DNA from: Coniferiporia sulphurascens
Taxonomy: Eukaryota > Basidiomycota > Agaricomycetes > Hymenochaetales > Hymenochaetaceae
Assembly (NCBI GenBank): GCA_002794785.1
Contig: NBBA01000001.1
Location: forward strand, 2,728,001-2,792,000
Length of the DNA: 64,000 nt
Reading direction: 5' to 3'
Positions within the stretch are counted from its first letter, which is position 1. Each line of letters starts with the position of its first letter. The notes below the pieces were generated by a model. It was not told the DNA's origin. It searched no databases and worked only from the letters and a program-made list of their open reading frames with translations. The translations under genes and the position numbers were made by a program. Shown here one piece after another: positions 22,169-34,376 of the stretch.

Positions 22169-24239
22169 TCACTCTGCCTCCGTTTCCACACGTCTCCTTT
22201 TGTTAGCGTGTATATCCTCTGCCTTCCTGTTTATGTCCGCGGCTTCCTGCGTAGTCGGAAACCCAATGTTCCAATAACCAGGAGGGGTTGTCGGTGGCGC
22301 CCATTGGTGTCTATGACGAGATATGCGCTTCTTGTGTACCTCAGCATTTCCGCGATGTGGATCGTCGAGGATTTGATCGGCCGTCGGGGATTTCCATATG
22401 GGGGGTAATACAGGATCTGGAAGGGTTCCGATGTGATCATAGTACTATAGAGTGAATATTAGTTATAATTTTCTAACTTCCTTATGCTTTAACACACGTT
22501 CTTGCAGCAGTCACAATCCCCAGCATCCAACCTTTGCCGTTGCCTCCTTCCTCTTACAATTTCGTCAAATTGAAATGCTAATCCGTCGTTTTTTGACGAA
22601 TCTATTTCGAAAAGAGCGTTGATAGCATCACTTTTTCTATGCAAAAATATAAACGTATATAAAATCACTAGACTTGAAATGCGCTTACGCAGTAGTAACG
22701 TCGGAATAACGACCTCTCCTTTTCATCGAGGTGTGTGCACTTTCCATCTTCGAAAAATTGTCCGCCTTCAATGTATCCTTAGATATGCACTCTCGAACAG
22801 AGGTTCTTGATACAAGGTCCGGTTTCGAGACACTAGGCAGCTTAAACTGGGATTTTCCATGTCGCCCGTTCTTCGGTGTAGGAGAATCTGACGGACTAGC
22901 GGCCCTTTTTCTGAGCAACGGGTCTCCGAGCATAGTCACACTTGGAATGGTTATCTCTCAAAAATATGGGTTCGCTGCATCCAGAAACTCGCTCACTTGC
23001 ACCTGCACCTGTAGGTATTAGCGGCTGTCTTCGAGGGCGCGTATTGTAATTCTCACGGAATTCCCATGGCGGGTATTGTTGGCGTCCGAGTACGTTTGGT
23101 TGATAAACAATGCAGTGATGATTCTGTTCCCGTACCTCTAGCAAATGAAGATTTACTGTTCGTGAGAGGTGCCACTTCCTCTGGGGGAGAGGAGGAAGAG
23201 AAACAAGTTAGCAGAGTGTTACAATACCTTGAGCGATAACCCCTTCACTCGCCTTTACCCGCCTTCTGATACCCTATTGAAGTGCGAGGTGGAGAAGACA
23301 GAGCCTTCCTCGGAGCTGCAGGATATGCACCCTCGTCATCAGTAAAAGCCGGAGAATCATAGTTCTCCACTGTAAACGCATCTTCGGTCCGCAGAGAGCT
23401 TCTGCTGGACTTGCCATCAGCCTGGGCACACTGTACTTTTCCACGCTTCGACTTGTTAAAAAGCCACAACTTTAGTGCTTTCCATTTCTTGTAGTCTTCC
23501 CTATACTTCCTCTCTGCATCTTCTCTCTCTGCAAGTAATGTATCATACTTGCGAGCCAAGGAATCGAATTTAAAGCGCAAATTGGAATCTTCCGCATTCC
23601 TAGAGCCTACAGGCGAGGTAAGTGAGGGATTCCTGGCCGGGGAAAGACTATCAGGGTGACTGCAACATTATTGTGATTAGACATGTGTAAACGTGGAAAT
23701 TAGCGGTCATTCACTTTTCTATCAACCCATTCGTCAGACTGGCCCTCTCTTGCAGCATGCGAACCTCGCTCTTCAGTTGGTCGAATTCCCTTCTTAGTAT
23801 TATATCGTCTGAGCCACTCCCTTCTTCAGGACCTCGAGGTATCGATACCTCATCTCCTTTAAGAGTTACCCCCTGGCGATGTTGAATAACAACAGTGTTC
23901 CAGATATCGGGCCTATTCAGCAACGCGTCTTCCAGATCCTCGAATGAGGTAAATCCAAGCTTTTCTGCGGCGTTTTGAGATCTGTTATTGAGAGTGTATA
24001 GCTGCTTATGGAGATCGTCGTTTATAAAGCGGAGATTCCTGATCTGTGGTAAGCCCGAGTAAGCGTCGTGTCTGACACCGAGGGGAGATGGGCTCCGAGT
24101 CACTGGCACTGGCAGCACAGAGACTCGGACGCTGACGCGAGTTGGATCCTAAACTAACCGTCTGGTCGAGCTTCAGGGCCGCGTTTCGATCGCTCGTGTT
24201 ATCCAGCCCATTCGAGCGCTTTTCAACAGCCTCTTCCAT
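22169..24239 (-). CDS. SAE2: CtIP/Sae2/Ctp1 DNA end-resection factor
   Basis: Cofactor of the Mre11-Rad50-Nbs1 nuclease for double-strand-break end resection. Exon 1 starts MEEAVEKRSNGLDN and ends ALKLDQT. It splices in phase 0 to IRNLRFINDDLHKQLYTL, an N-terminal coiled coil. The middle has YDTLLAEREDAERKYREDYK and WKALKLWLFNK. The C-terminal Sae2/CtIP domain is spread over three exons: KRRGRYSDV, then INALFEIDSSKNDG and VRGRRQRQRLDAGDCDCCKN with the conserved CxxC. Finally YYDHIGTLPDP and WAPPTTPPGYWNIGFPTTQE, then TGA at 22169-22171. The order and the GYWNIGFPTTQ ending are characteristic. An upstream extension of the first frame exists but has no ATG. It is head to head with MIS14. Confidence 0.88.
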
Positions 24240-24445
24240 AGATTTTCTGGACAGATGCTCGTGGAATGCCAGTGGTCCGAAAGACTCGATCCATTCTACA
24301 CAGCGACGCGGTGGAAAGTCACGTGTGATATCAAACGCGTACAATAACGTGTGACAACACGTTCATGAGTGACAGTGGTTTGGTCAGCCTGGCGACTCTT
24401 TGAACTACTGGTTGGACCTTTCACACTACAGCCCTATCTACGTCG

Positions 24446-25392
24446 ATGACGGAAAGTGCAGGAAGTAATGCTAGAGACGATCTGCCTCGCGTCTCTATCG
24501 ACTCGATTCAAGAATGGCAGCGTATCAAGGAGAACTTCAACACGGCGGCTCTCAACACATTTGAGGCGAAGCTCGCCCAACGCGGTCTCAGTAGCCAACG
24601 AACTCTGCTGCTGCCGCATCTCAAACAGGTCAGACATTACATCTCGTCTTCCATGTGGCGTACGATGGGCATGCCCTTGAAGTTTAGTTTGTAGACAGAA
24701 CGTTTGAAATCGCTTCCCCCAATTTACGCATAAATGGTCGAAACTTCGACGAGTTCAACGAAAATGAGCAAGGTCCGCACATAATAAACGCGCCCGTATT
24801 TGCAGGGACTATCTAATCATCGTATTTATCATGGTTAAAAAAAGATACAGACCAATTTGATGAGTCCTTGGACAGGCGTGTTTGGTCTCTGTCGGACCAA
24901 CGTCTAAAGTGGGACCTTGAGATCGCGGCAAAACGACGCGGAATACCGCTGGAGGTTGAGGTCCTTATGCGCGATCTCATCTCCAACCAAAGGACACATG
25001 ACGCAAGCAAAGTTTCAGACCTTGATGCAGAAATGGATACGGACACGGGTGAAGAAAGCCACATCCAAGAAGGTATGTTCACTCTTATGCGAAGCTTCGC
25101 TTCATTCTTACACCAACGTCTAGTGGAAATATCAAAGACAGTAGTGGAAGTGTCTGAGTTTGCCGCCGAACTCCAGGAGGTCAGCCATGATCACATCTGT
25201 CAGCGCCGAGCTAAGATATGTCCTGTAGATATTGCCGGTACAGCTCGAAAGGGTGCATCGAGCAAGACAAGTAGACGGAGAGATACGCAGTCTGCGTGTG
25301 TAAATTTCCAGTCGAGCGACGTACAACGGATATTTTCGTTGACAACGTACACTCCGTCCCTCAGTGACTTCTTCTGTATTCGCCCTCTGTAG
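24446..25392 (+). CDS. MIS14: Kinetochore MIND/Mis12 complex subunit Mis14/NSL1
   Basis: Probable Mis14/Nsl1, part of the Mis12 (MIND) complex that links inner centromere chromatin to Ndc80. Exon 1 starts MTESAGSNARDD and has SIDSIQEWQRIKENFNTAAL, ending LPHLKQ. Exon 2 (after a TTTAG acceptor) reads FVDRTFEIASPNLRING and DEFNENEQ. Exon 3 reads FDESLDRRVWSLSDQRLKWD and LEIAAKRRGIP, the pattern I know from basidiomycete Mis14 proteins. A coiled-coil-like stretch LHQRLVEISKTVVEVSEFAA follows. The 3' end is less certain: I keep the frame to TAG 25390-25392, but an intron near GAG|GTCAGCC (about 25179) could change the last 70 residues. Its start codon is 206 bp from that of SAE2. Confidence 0.72.
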
Positions 25393-25959
25393 TATGCAAT
25401 CTGTACGTAATACTAATTTAATTTTCGTAGCTGTTGGCTTTTAAATTATTTGGTCGCATTTGACAGGTAATGTCTGACTCAAAAGGCATATATGTATACG
25501 TATCTATCCACTGGCACAAGCTAGAAAAGTGTTCGTCCCTACTCCCAGCCGGCACAACGCGTTTGCGCATCTCATCGTCACCCGGCAATTGCTTATGGCG
25601 CCCTAACAACTTACTCACTTACTCACCCACAATAGAGCATCTTCAGCCTGTTTATGCGTGCAAAAAATGGTCCAGTTGGAATAAGCAGCGCCAAACTCAA
25701 TACCATGATGCGCAGGCCCTGCCGGTGTGCTTTACCGGTGGGAAGTACTTTCTTATTAGGGGCCCCGCCCGTAGCGTTCCCAGATGAATTCCACCTGCAC
25801 GAGTCCGAGTCGGTACTACTAGTATCAATTCTACGTTTCTGATCTTGGGCCAAGAAAAATATCCCTGACTCCTACCACACGCTGAATCCACGGTTTGGTC
25901 CAAAACAAACCTCATTTTTCTCAAGTCTACGTTTAACCGGAGCCAACACAAACTCAGAA
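25393..25959. other. Intergenic region MIS14/DLH-like gene
   Basis: About 570 bp between two plus-strand genes. Minus-strand open frames here have no recognisable similarity and are not supported by splice structure. Confidence 0.4.
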
Positions 25960-27853
25960 ATGGCCCTGTACTCGGTCAAGAACGCGGTATCATCCATCAT
26001 CAGACCTTCCGCTGTGATTTTGTTGTCATCGGTTGAGATCAATGGTTGGTGTGAACAGGTAGCTACTAGAAAGTATCTTACTTCCCGATCTTTCACTGAC
26101 CAGCCACAAATTGGCACGAAAAGTACTCCCAGGAAGGATACGATGTCTATCATATACTCCTTCCCATGAAAGACTCGGTGGATACTGTTCGTCGAGTCGC
26201 GACGGAACTCAACCAAAACAAAACGGAATTTGCTGTTATAACCTATGGGTTATCGTCGGGGGATGCTCTTTCCTTCAATAACTCTGCGCAGGCACTTATC
26301 GATCTCGGCTTAAAGGCGTGTATACACTATGCCCCTCTTCTGGAAGATGGAAAAACACTGTTAGTCCTTGACCTCGAAGGAAAATATATGCCGTAAGTTT
26401 CTCCAGGTATATAATCATTATGCAAGCACTTCGCAGACTCTAATATCAAGTTGAATAGTACACTTTTCCACCTCGCGTCTTCGCAAGAAAAACTCCATGC
26501 ATCTTTACTTCCTCTCTCGGATCCTACGAACTTATCGTACCGACTGAAGCCATCGGAGTTCCCCCCAGTTGCTATTCACGCATACCCTCTTGTTCCCACT
26601 TCTCCCGCCTTCCCTATTTTAGCGAAAGCTCCTGCTTCCGTTGTCCCAAGACAGGGCTCACCAGTAGACCCGCACATTTTGTCCGCTACAAACCTCGCAT
26701 ACACCAAGACGCTGGACCTACTCAGGAAGAGTATCGGCCCCCGCTTTGACCTTGAGCAAATCTGGGGTAAACACTTGTATTATGTGAGTGAAGAGCCATC
26801 GATGTCTATCAAGTGTGTTTTCCTAATAAACTCGCGAAGGAATTCTCCGCTAGGGATGCATCAAGTGGAGCCGTACTATTGTTTAGACCTTAACCACATC
26901 CACTGACGCTCACCTTTAATACAGAGGTAATGTCAACAATGGTTAGGATAAGCTTTTTCCATACATATGTATATGTGCTCATCAAAATGACAACGCCAGG
27001 TAAAGGTTCCGTACGTCAACCACATCCCAACAATGACAGGAGGCGTAGGATACGAAGACCTTGCGCGCTTCTATAAATATCACTTCACGAGCGAATCAGT
27101 GAGAGGTGTATTTCAGTTCATGAAGAAAATAAAAGATCTGAGCGTCGTTTAGATCACTCCTCCGGACTCAGAGATGATCGTGGTCTCACGGACAAGTTTG
27201 TCAAATGACGGGTTAATTATCGGTAGATAACTAATGATATGTGTGTAGTCGGAGCTGATCGAATCATCGACGAAATGATATTCAAGTGCACACACACCAC
27301 GGTCCGTGCTTATCCCTTTTTCTCGCTTGCCTTTTATTGTGGCAGTTTATCCTAATTCTGAGCAGGAGATAGATTACTTCCTCCCGGGCATCAAGCCGAC
27401 GGGGAAGTCTCTGGAGCTTGCCATGGTTGGTGTTATTGCGTTCAGAGGAGACAAACTATGCTTCGAGTGAGCGAATGATCATCTCATCAATGTGATAAAC
27501 ATTATTAACGGCTCGATTACACCTGTAACCTCTACAGGCACCTGTGAGTAGAGACTCGGATATCATTCTGTGTTTTTTCCTTCTTCTTCCTTCTACGTTT
27601 CATTTCCTTTTTGAATACCGACTCGGATTTTATACAGATACTGGGACCAGGCTTCAGCCCTAGTTCAGGTAAGAGGTTGGGCAAATAACGTCTGATCGAA
27701 CTGAGAGTTTCCCGAAAGCTTGGACTCTTGGATTCGGCAAACCTTCCCGTCGCGGGTAGGGAGGTCTCGCAGAAAGTGTTGGACCCATACGGGACTCCAA
27801 GCAATACCCTGATGAGCAGATGGAAAGAAAGTAAAGGACTGAATATCGATTGA
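25960..27853 (+). CDS. Fungal dienelactone hydrolase-like / NTF2-like two-domain protein
   Basis: Member of a fungal family usually labelled carboxymethylenebutenolidase. I take the ATG at 25960: MALYSVKNAVSSIIRPSAVI, joined across a 79-nt intron to YSQEGYDVYHILLPMKDSVD. The N-terminal half resembles the DLH alpha/beta hydrolase outline, with segments such as FPPVAIHAYPLVPTSPAFPI. The C-terminal half is NTF2/SnoaL-like: VPYVNHIPTMTGGVGYEDLA, RFYKYHF, then DRIIDEMIFKCTHTTEIDYF, GVIAFRGDKLCF and HIYWDQASALVQVG. It ends VLDPYGTPSNTLMSRW before TGA 27851-27853. I could not see a clear DLH catalytic Cys-Asp-His triad, so enzymatic activity is doubtful. Introns are numerous and exact junctions around 26.4 and 26.8-27.5 kb are approximate. 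Confidence 0.78.
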
Positions 27854-27943
27854 AAGCATGGAGATAGACAACTTTGTTATCATTCGTTGAATATCAATGA
27901 GAAAGGCCGTCAGCATTTTCCCTCGAACTTACGAGCGGCCAGC

Positions 27944-27977
<34 letters not shown>

Positions 27978-28170
27978 GTATTGTTCTGCAAAGGCCGCCG
28001 GCTGACTGCGCCGCGTGTATCACTACGCGTTTATCGCCGCGCCCGCAACACGCACAGCCTGAGCTGCGCACGCCACTAACGGAGGACACACCTCCCTCGC
28101 ATTTTCCCTGTAATTTACTGTCTCTCTTTCCTCCTCTTCTCACAAGTCTGTTCATCCTTTTTTCTCTATA
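27854..28170 (+). promoter_or_regulatory. Rhomboid gene upstream region with TAA repeat and CT-rich leader
   Basis: The stretch holds a (TAA)n microsatellite and a CT-rich leader (about 28091-28166, with TCTCTCTTTCCTCCTCTTC) directly before the start codon, a typical fungal 5' leader. No gene seen. Confidence 0.5.
27949..27977. repeat. (TAA)n trinucleotide microsatellite
   Basis: About nine to ten perfect TAA units, roughly 190 bp upstream of the rhomboid start codon. Antisense frames made of poly-Leu across it are artefacts. Confidence 0.9.
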
Positions 28171-30366
28171 ATGACGACGTCGTACCAATATGATGGGAAA
28201 CATGATAACCTCGTCGATTACTCGGACCACACGCCTCCTAAGTTTGACCCGTACGAAACACACATTCAAGCCAGCGCGAATGATGCTTCCTCAGTGATGA
28301 CCCGCGCAACCTCTGGTATGCTCGCTGCAGATACCTCCGGGAGGAAGAATGGCCTCGGAGAGACTGAAGCAGAGGAGCTGGCGAACTCCTACCGATCCCC
28401 GAATAGTGCCACACTGGGCGGGACACTGGCGGCCTCAAACTTAGACAGGAGGCCGTCGACTGCTCAATCCAGTCGATTTCGCGAGGACTACACGCACTCA
28501 AATGCGACTACTCTTGCCGACATCAACGAGGACGAGCCTGGGTATTCCTACAGCAAAGGTCACGCTGATGATGATGAATCCATCGTACGCGGTGCGGCCG
28601 ACATGGGAAAGCTGGACAATGCTCGAAGTATGGCTGACCTTGGTAAATGAAAGACCTTCTATATTAACGTAAAACTAATTGGCCGTCGTCGCGTCTGGGT
28701 GCACAGAATACCTGGATCCATACAAAAATGATAATCCTGTGCCCCGGAATGAATCCGCTTTAGCGCGTTTCTTAGGAGGAAAGTACCCCATAGAGCAGCG
28801 CATAGAGAACAAAAGGCGCGGCATTGGTCGCCAGCGATATCCGTTTCTTGGTGAGCTAGTTGCTATTTTTCTGCTTGCTACCCTCACCACAGGTTATCGG
28901 TAGTCTGGCTCCTAACCGTGATCATGGTCTCTGTATTTATCTATGAGCTCGTTCTAAACGGAAAGCAGCAAGGCTCTCCAGTATCTTTTAAAGTCAAGTC
29001 CAAAACTAATTTGTCATTTTTTAAGTGCCTGACATCTCATTTTAGCCGGTTGTCAATTACATGCTTGGTCCCTCGGAATCTGCTCTCATATTTGTCGGCG
29101 CCCGTTTTCCGCCGTGTATGAAAGATGTTCCCGACGTCCCCATCACTCTTGAACTTGCCTGTGCGTAACCCAAACGCTTGTTTTAGGCCACCGCTCAATC
29201 CGTTAATGATTTCAATCCACTTTAGGTATGAATGACACTGCAAATCCACCAACCGAAATCTGTCCAATCTCCGAGCTTTGCGGATTTGGAGGCATAAATA
29301 CTGACGAGACTCCAAACCAGTGGTTTCGGTTAGCCTTTCCTTTTTATAAAAACAATCAGGACTTACCTGGGCATCCCGCAGTTTTATTACTCCTATATTT
29401 CTACACGCTGGCATCATTCACATCGCCTTGAATATGCTGGCCCAGTTACTAGTATCTGCCCAACTCGAGCGTGAGATGGGGTCTGGGGGTTTCTTTTTGG
29501 TGTATTTCTGTGCAGGTATCTTTGGGTAAGCCATTACAGCTTTCTACTCTCGTATTAGGTACTTTACATATTTTTCAGAAATATTCTCGGTGGCAACTTC
29601 GCACTGGTCGGTGTTCCATCCGTAGGCGCTAGTGGTGCAATTTTCGGGACCGTTGCAGTATGTGTCCCGGCCCTTTCCCTTCTGAATGATACTGATCAAA
29701 GACGCTATACTTAGGTCAACTGGGTTGATCTGCTTGCCCATTGGAAATATCAGTACAGACCTAAAGTGAAGGTACGATATGTGCTTTGAGTTCTCGGTTC
29801 ATAAATGGCTCAATTGTTAGATATGTTTCTAGCTTTTAACTATGACTATTGAGCTTATACTTGGAATAGCAATGGGTTTTATTCCATATGTCGATAACTT
29901 CGGTAAGTAACTTCATTATCTGATCTTTTGTTGCATAACATTCGACATTTCTACGTAGCACACTTGGGCGGATTTTTGATGGGTTTGCTCGTTGGCATAG
30001 TATTCTATCCCGTTATTAGCGAGACACGACGTCATAAAGCGATAATGTGGGGCTTTCGAATCGCCGCACTCCCAGTTGTGACGGTTCTGTTCGTCGTGCT
30101 AACACGAAATTTCTACACGCCCGACCCCTCTGCCTGTGAGTATTCGATATATCTTTATTTTTATCTATTTTTACTCTTTTCTAGCTTGCAGTTGGTGTCG
30201 GTATTTATCCTGCATCCCGACCAGCGCAAATAACTATTGTAAAGGGTGAGCCTACTTTAATGCACAACCAGTGGGTTTGAATTCAATTCTGGCTTGGAAC
30301 AGTACGGGTATCACGACGACATCAAGCTCGACAGGCAGTACAAGTTTGCGAATGTTTTTGCCGTGA
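28171..30366 (+). CDS. Rhomboid-family intramembrane serine protease
   Basis: Rhomboid protease with a long cytosolic N-terminus of about 200 disordered residues (starts MTTSYQYDGKHDNLVDYSDH). A conserved juxtamembrane part contains ESALARFLGGKYPIEQRIEN, and the first membrane span is near VWLLTVIMVSVFIYE. A luminal loop has several Cys (CPISELCGFGG). The core has FLHAGIIHIALNMLAQ, then the catalytic serine in PSVGASGAIFGT and the catalytic histidine in NFAHLGGFLMGLL. After the last span the tail reads CSWCRYLSCIPTSANNYCKG. One more intron (GG|GTGAGC...AACAG) leads to TGITTTSSSTGS and the TGA at 30364-30366. Both active-site residues are present, so it is not an inactive iRhom. Convergent with MED16, 221 bp apart. 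Confidence 0.9.
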
Positions 30367-30587
30367 TGTGGACTTTTTCGTCTCTTGTTTTCGTCTAATA
30401 CTTCCTTGGACGATTTCCTTTGTTACACTCCCTATATAGTATTTGAAATAATGGACTATCGAGGCGGCCTCGCATCCGACCACAATCTTTTTCTGCCAAT
30501 TATTCGCCCGCGAGAGAGCATCGGCCCTGCTTTAGGAGTAATATACAATTTTCACTGCGAAAGGACGTGCTACAGTACGACCGCGGG

Positions 30588-33500
30588 TCAAAATTTAACG
30601 GACCATTGACCGCCGCATACACAGTGTGTTTGCCATAACCTTTCCCAAACCAACCACCGTAAAGAAGTTCTCCCAGGAACATTACTCACTTTACCACTAG
30701 TGATCTCTGACCTTCCCTTACAACGCACACAACTAATTTGCGACTTGAGACCAGTCAGAAATCCCTTCGATATTATGTCACGATTGGGCAATTTTCCATG
30801 CGTGTTCACAGAGAGCCCAAGCATGCCGTCTGCAAGATCGCCTGGCTTTATGAACAACCGCGTTTTGTCAACGACCTGAGCTTGCATGATCTTTACGACA
30901 ATTTTCTGTAAAAGTGCAGTGTATTGGACGGGAGGTTTCAATCCGACGAGACATCGCCGCGCGAGATCTGGAGTACGTTCTTTTCTCACTAGTAATCAGA
31001 GTGTACGCCCACTGTATATAAGGGGAAAACGAACACACCTGCATTGGTATTGACTTCATCCTTAATCTCAGAGATTACCTTATCGAGCGCCTCAAGATCT
31101 ATGCCCGAAGAATCTACGGTATCGATTAGCACTTCCTTTGCCATTTGGTAATGTTCATCCGGTCTGGTGATTGAGCCCAAGTGGGCTCGAAAGCGCCGCA
31201 TATGTTGTAAAAAGCAGTGAAAGTTGTCTAACGCATAGGGATGGACAATATGGGTTAGCGAACAGCTCAAGTCAAGTGTCGGAGGCAGTTTGGGGGAAGA
31301 CAACACTGCGATGAACGTCAGGGTGTATCCCAAAAGTAGGAAAGCATTGAAAATACCGGCAGGGTTCGCGGAAAACGGATCATCATCAGGTATTACGTTC
31401 GATATCGGCAAAGCTAAGGAACGGGAAATTTCTGCGGAAGCAGATGCAGATGCAGAGCTATCCCTTAGACTTCCGTCGCCAGCAAGTTCGACGCACTCCT
31501 TCAGTAGTTTTTCGGATAATTCCACAAAGTAAGCACAAAGGGAAGTCAAATGTACGACGGCCTCTGCTCTTTATGTCAGACGGTAATTAGATAGATGACC
31601 TTATGAGAAAAAGCATACCTAGATCGTACCCTTTGCCATCAAAAGTCTCTTCCCATATTATATTACATGCAGCCAAAGAACAAATTTCAAGGCCGACTTT
31701 TAGTCGAGAATCCGTGTCATCTCTTTCTGATTCCACCAGGGTGGAGAGACTTCTTGTACTGGAAATCAAAACTAGTTAAAATGGTTCTTCGTTCCCTTCC
31801 GAAAGCCCCTACCAATAAATTTCTATGGCGGTTCCGATCACTTCATTTATCCACAAATCTGTCTGGCCGTTGCCATTTGTATCGAGATTGGACAGTGTAG
31901 AAGAAAGCACCTCTTCTACAGTTGAAACTGGATTGGCTTGCATAACCAAAAGATGAACGATGTCACTGGGCATAACTCTTCTTTGCACTGCCAGTTCCAG
32001 AGATGCAGAGAACTGTTTCCTTGCCCTTTGATCGTCTGAATCGACACAAAAACTGTCAGATTAAAAGATAAAGCGAGGAAAACAGTAGATAATCACTAAG
32101 ATCTTGTGCACCATACAACACTTTGTACGGATGGGGATGGACAGATGTCGATCCACCGATAGCTACCGGTACAGATGAGGGTGCGGCGCATACCAATGCC
32201 CTGTTGGGGGACACAGCCATGCTAAACGGAACTACGTCCTTCGTTATATTTGGCTGGCTCGTGCTCGAACAGGAAAAAGACTTACGCTCCGCTCCATACG
32301 GGCCGATAGAGCATATTATATTAGTGGACTCCCAACTTTCATCTATTTGTAGTTCTGGTCTAGGCGGGGATGGGTTTTCTGAACCCGTCAGGATGACTGG
32401 AAGCGCTCACAATCGTAACATCTGAAGCCTTCCTACAGACAATCCTTGTCCTTCCCTCCGCTTTAAAAGTTGGCCTTTGGTATCCAGGACACCTAATAAT
32501 GCGCCCACGTGCTGAGATGAATTAGTTGGCTGGGATGGCGAAATATGCATTATGACACCTGACGGGACCGTTAATTGAGAAGCACGTTTATAGTACTAGA
32601 TTGAACATATCCCAGAATAAGCCTCAAGTTCGTAAGACGAAAGGGGATATAGATACCCAGGTGCGCACGGTCAATTCGGCTGGATTGCGCCAAAATATGT
32701 ATAGCGTTACTTCAGAGCTTGGAGTTGATGCGTCTAGATAAAAGCGGTTACCATTGATTGTCAAATTAACGAGCCTCAGTAAGCCTACAATTCCCCAACT
32801 CTAGTGTTGTGCAAAGCAAGTAAAGAGCAGTCATGGGTTTGCCCTTCATTTTCTCAACTCCGGGCTTCGGAGGGGTTCCCTTGGCAGGCGACCTATGGAT
32901 GACTCGTCCAGGCGATTGTACTACACGTGTATGAACCATTGCCGGAGAGGATTGAGGAGTTACGTGTTTATGTGTCTGCGTTGGCGTTGATGGGAAAGGG
33001 TACACGTGGAGCGGAGATGGAAGTGCCGGTACGAAGGTCAGACCCGTTAGAGAGCGGCCGGGGTGAGAATGGGCACGGATAGAAGGCAGCGGCGTCGTCG
33101 ACAGACCTGATATAGCAATGAGTCACTGAAGCGGGCGGTAAGAGTAGCGAACCGGCACACTTAGAAGAAAACCTTGAGTGGAGATGTTCACTTCACATAC
33201 TTCAATAATACTCTCATCCCTCCATGTTTCCCACTCGGAACTCATGACGGGTTCGGGCAAGGGCTGTGTTATGCCGAGTGACATGCTTAGGTCCGCTGTA
33301 GGTGAAGAAACTGGCTCCGACGGAGGGGATGGAACGAATGATGAATACGTCGCGACAAGTATTGAAGACTCTTAAGAAAATACTTGAATAAAAGGGCTGC
33401 ACATACAGAAAGGACCGAACTAACCTTCATAGCCAAATCCTATAGCAGCGTGTACACATCGGCCTAGACCTCGTGGACCATCGATTCGTTCACCGGGAAG

Positions 33501-34376
33501 CCTTTTTTGACCTCCTTGGGAAGATGACCGACGAGATAATGACGCACTGAGCATTTTCACCTGCTCGGACTGAGTATGTGTATAGTAAATGTTGCACAAG
33601 TGCGTTTCTGTCACAACGAACAGGACCGGGTTCGTTAGGGGGAAGAAAGGACCGAGCGTTGGGAGGCGAACTGGTACCCCTGTATCCGCGCTCGCCCACT
33701 GAACATAACAACATGACGGTATTAGGTCGTCAACGCAGCGAACAGAAGTGTTAATACTCACTTCTCGATCCGGATCCAACCAACGAGCGGAAACAACTGC
33801 ATCCCCCCTAGCAAATGTTGGCCACTCCTTGATTACCCAGTCATCCACCCGTCGTTGCTTATTCCACAAACACCCTACTCCATCTACGTCAATACCAGGG
33901 AAGTATGCGAAGATCCAGTCACCCCGAGCCGAGGCAGCTATCACGGTTGGCGGTTCGTAGGACGCCGGCGAGGCCGTGAGGGATGGTGCTCCGGGAAGGA
34001 CGAAGTGCCTATTGGACGGAAAGTGCGTGCATACGACGCGAGGTTCGGTTGCATGTGCAGTAATGATCAGCGAGGAGCTTGTCCACTGAACAGGACTGTC
34101 TAAAATGTTGGTAAACGGGAACACAAGGAGGTACTACATATGGGCTGCTTACGGTTTGCGAGCCTCTAGCAGGGGAGCATAGTCCCACCAGCCGAAGGGC
34201 CAGTTGTCCTCTCCCTTGTGCTTCCCCTTTGTAGCTTTTGGGGCTGGCACACCGAAGGGTTTGGTATCGGCAGCGCCAGCAAAATGCGCCGAATTATGCG
34301 AGTATGAATGGCCACGAGACTGTGGAAAGGAGGGCGGACGTGGGCCAGCCTTGGTTGGGTCAACCTGGAGGTTCAT
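30588..34376 (-). CDS. MED16: Mediator complex subunit 16 (MED16/SIN4)
   Basis: Tail-module Mediator subunit that relays activators and repressors to RNA polymerase II. Exon 1 starts MNLQVDPTKAGPRPPSFP and has WPFGWWDYAPLLEARKP. The next large exon shows PVQWTSSSLIITAHATEPRV, SYEPPTVIAASARGDWIFAY and FPGIDVDGVGCLWNKQRRV, the beta-propeller part of fungal Med16. A helical C-terminal half includes IFNAFLLLGYTLTFIAVL and SGIDLEALDKVISEIKDE. The end carries a Cys-pair module, SCVRCKGRSE ... WLVWERLWQTHCVCGGQW, probably a small zinc site (inference), and stops at TGA 30588-30590. There are many introns, especially at 31.5-33.4 kb where exon borders are approximate. The start codon lies only 66 bp from that of PAC3 on the other strand. 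Confidence 0.85.

Noticed and set aside
22050..22277. 75-codon plus-strand frame downstream of GPI1
   Set aside because: Begins with GTG, overlaps the GPI1 stop, and is antisense to the well-supported C-terminal exon of SAE2.
25697..26216. Minus-strand frames of 84 and 114 codons opposite the DLH-like gene start
   Set aside because: They lie antisense to the supported first exons, show no domain and have no compatible splice partners.
27910..28269. Minus-strand frame of 119 codons containing a poly-Leu stretch
   Set aside because: The Leu run is just the (TAA)n microsatellite read in reverse, and the frame overlaps the rhomboid start.
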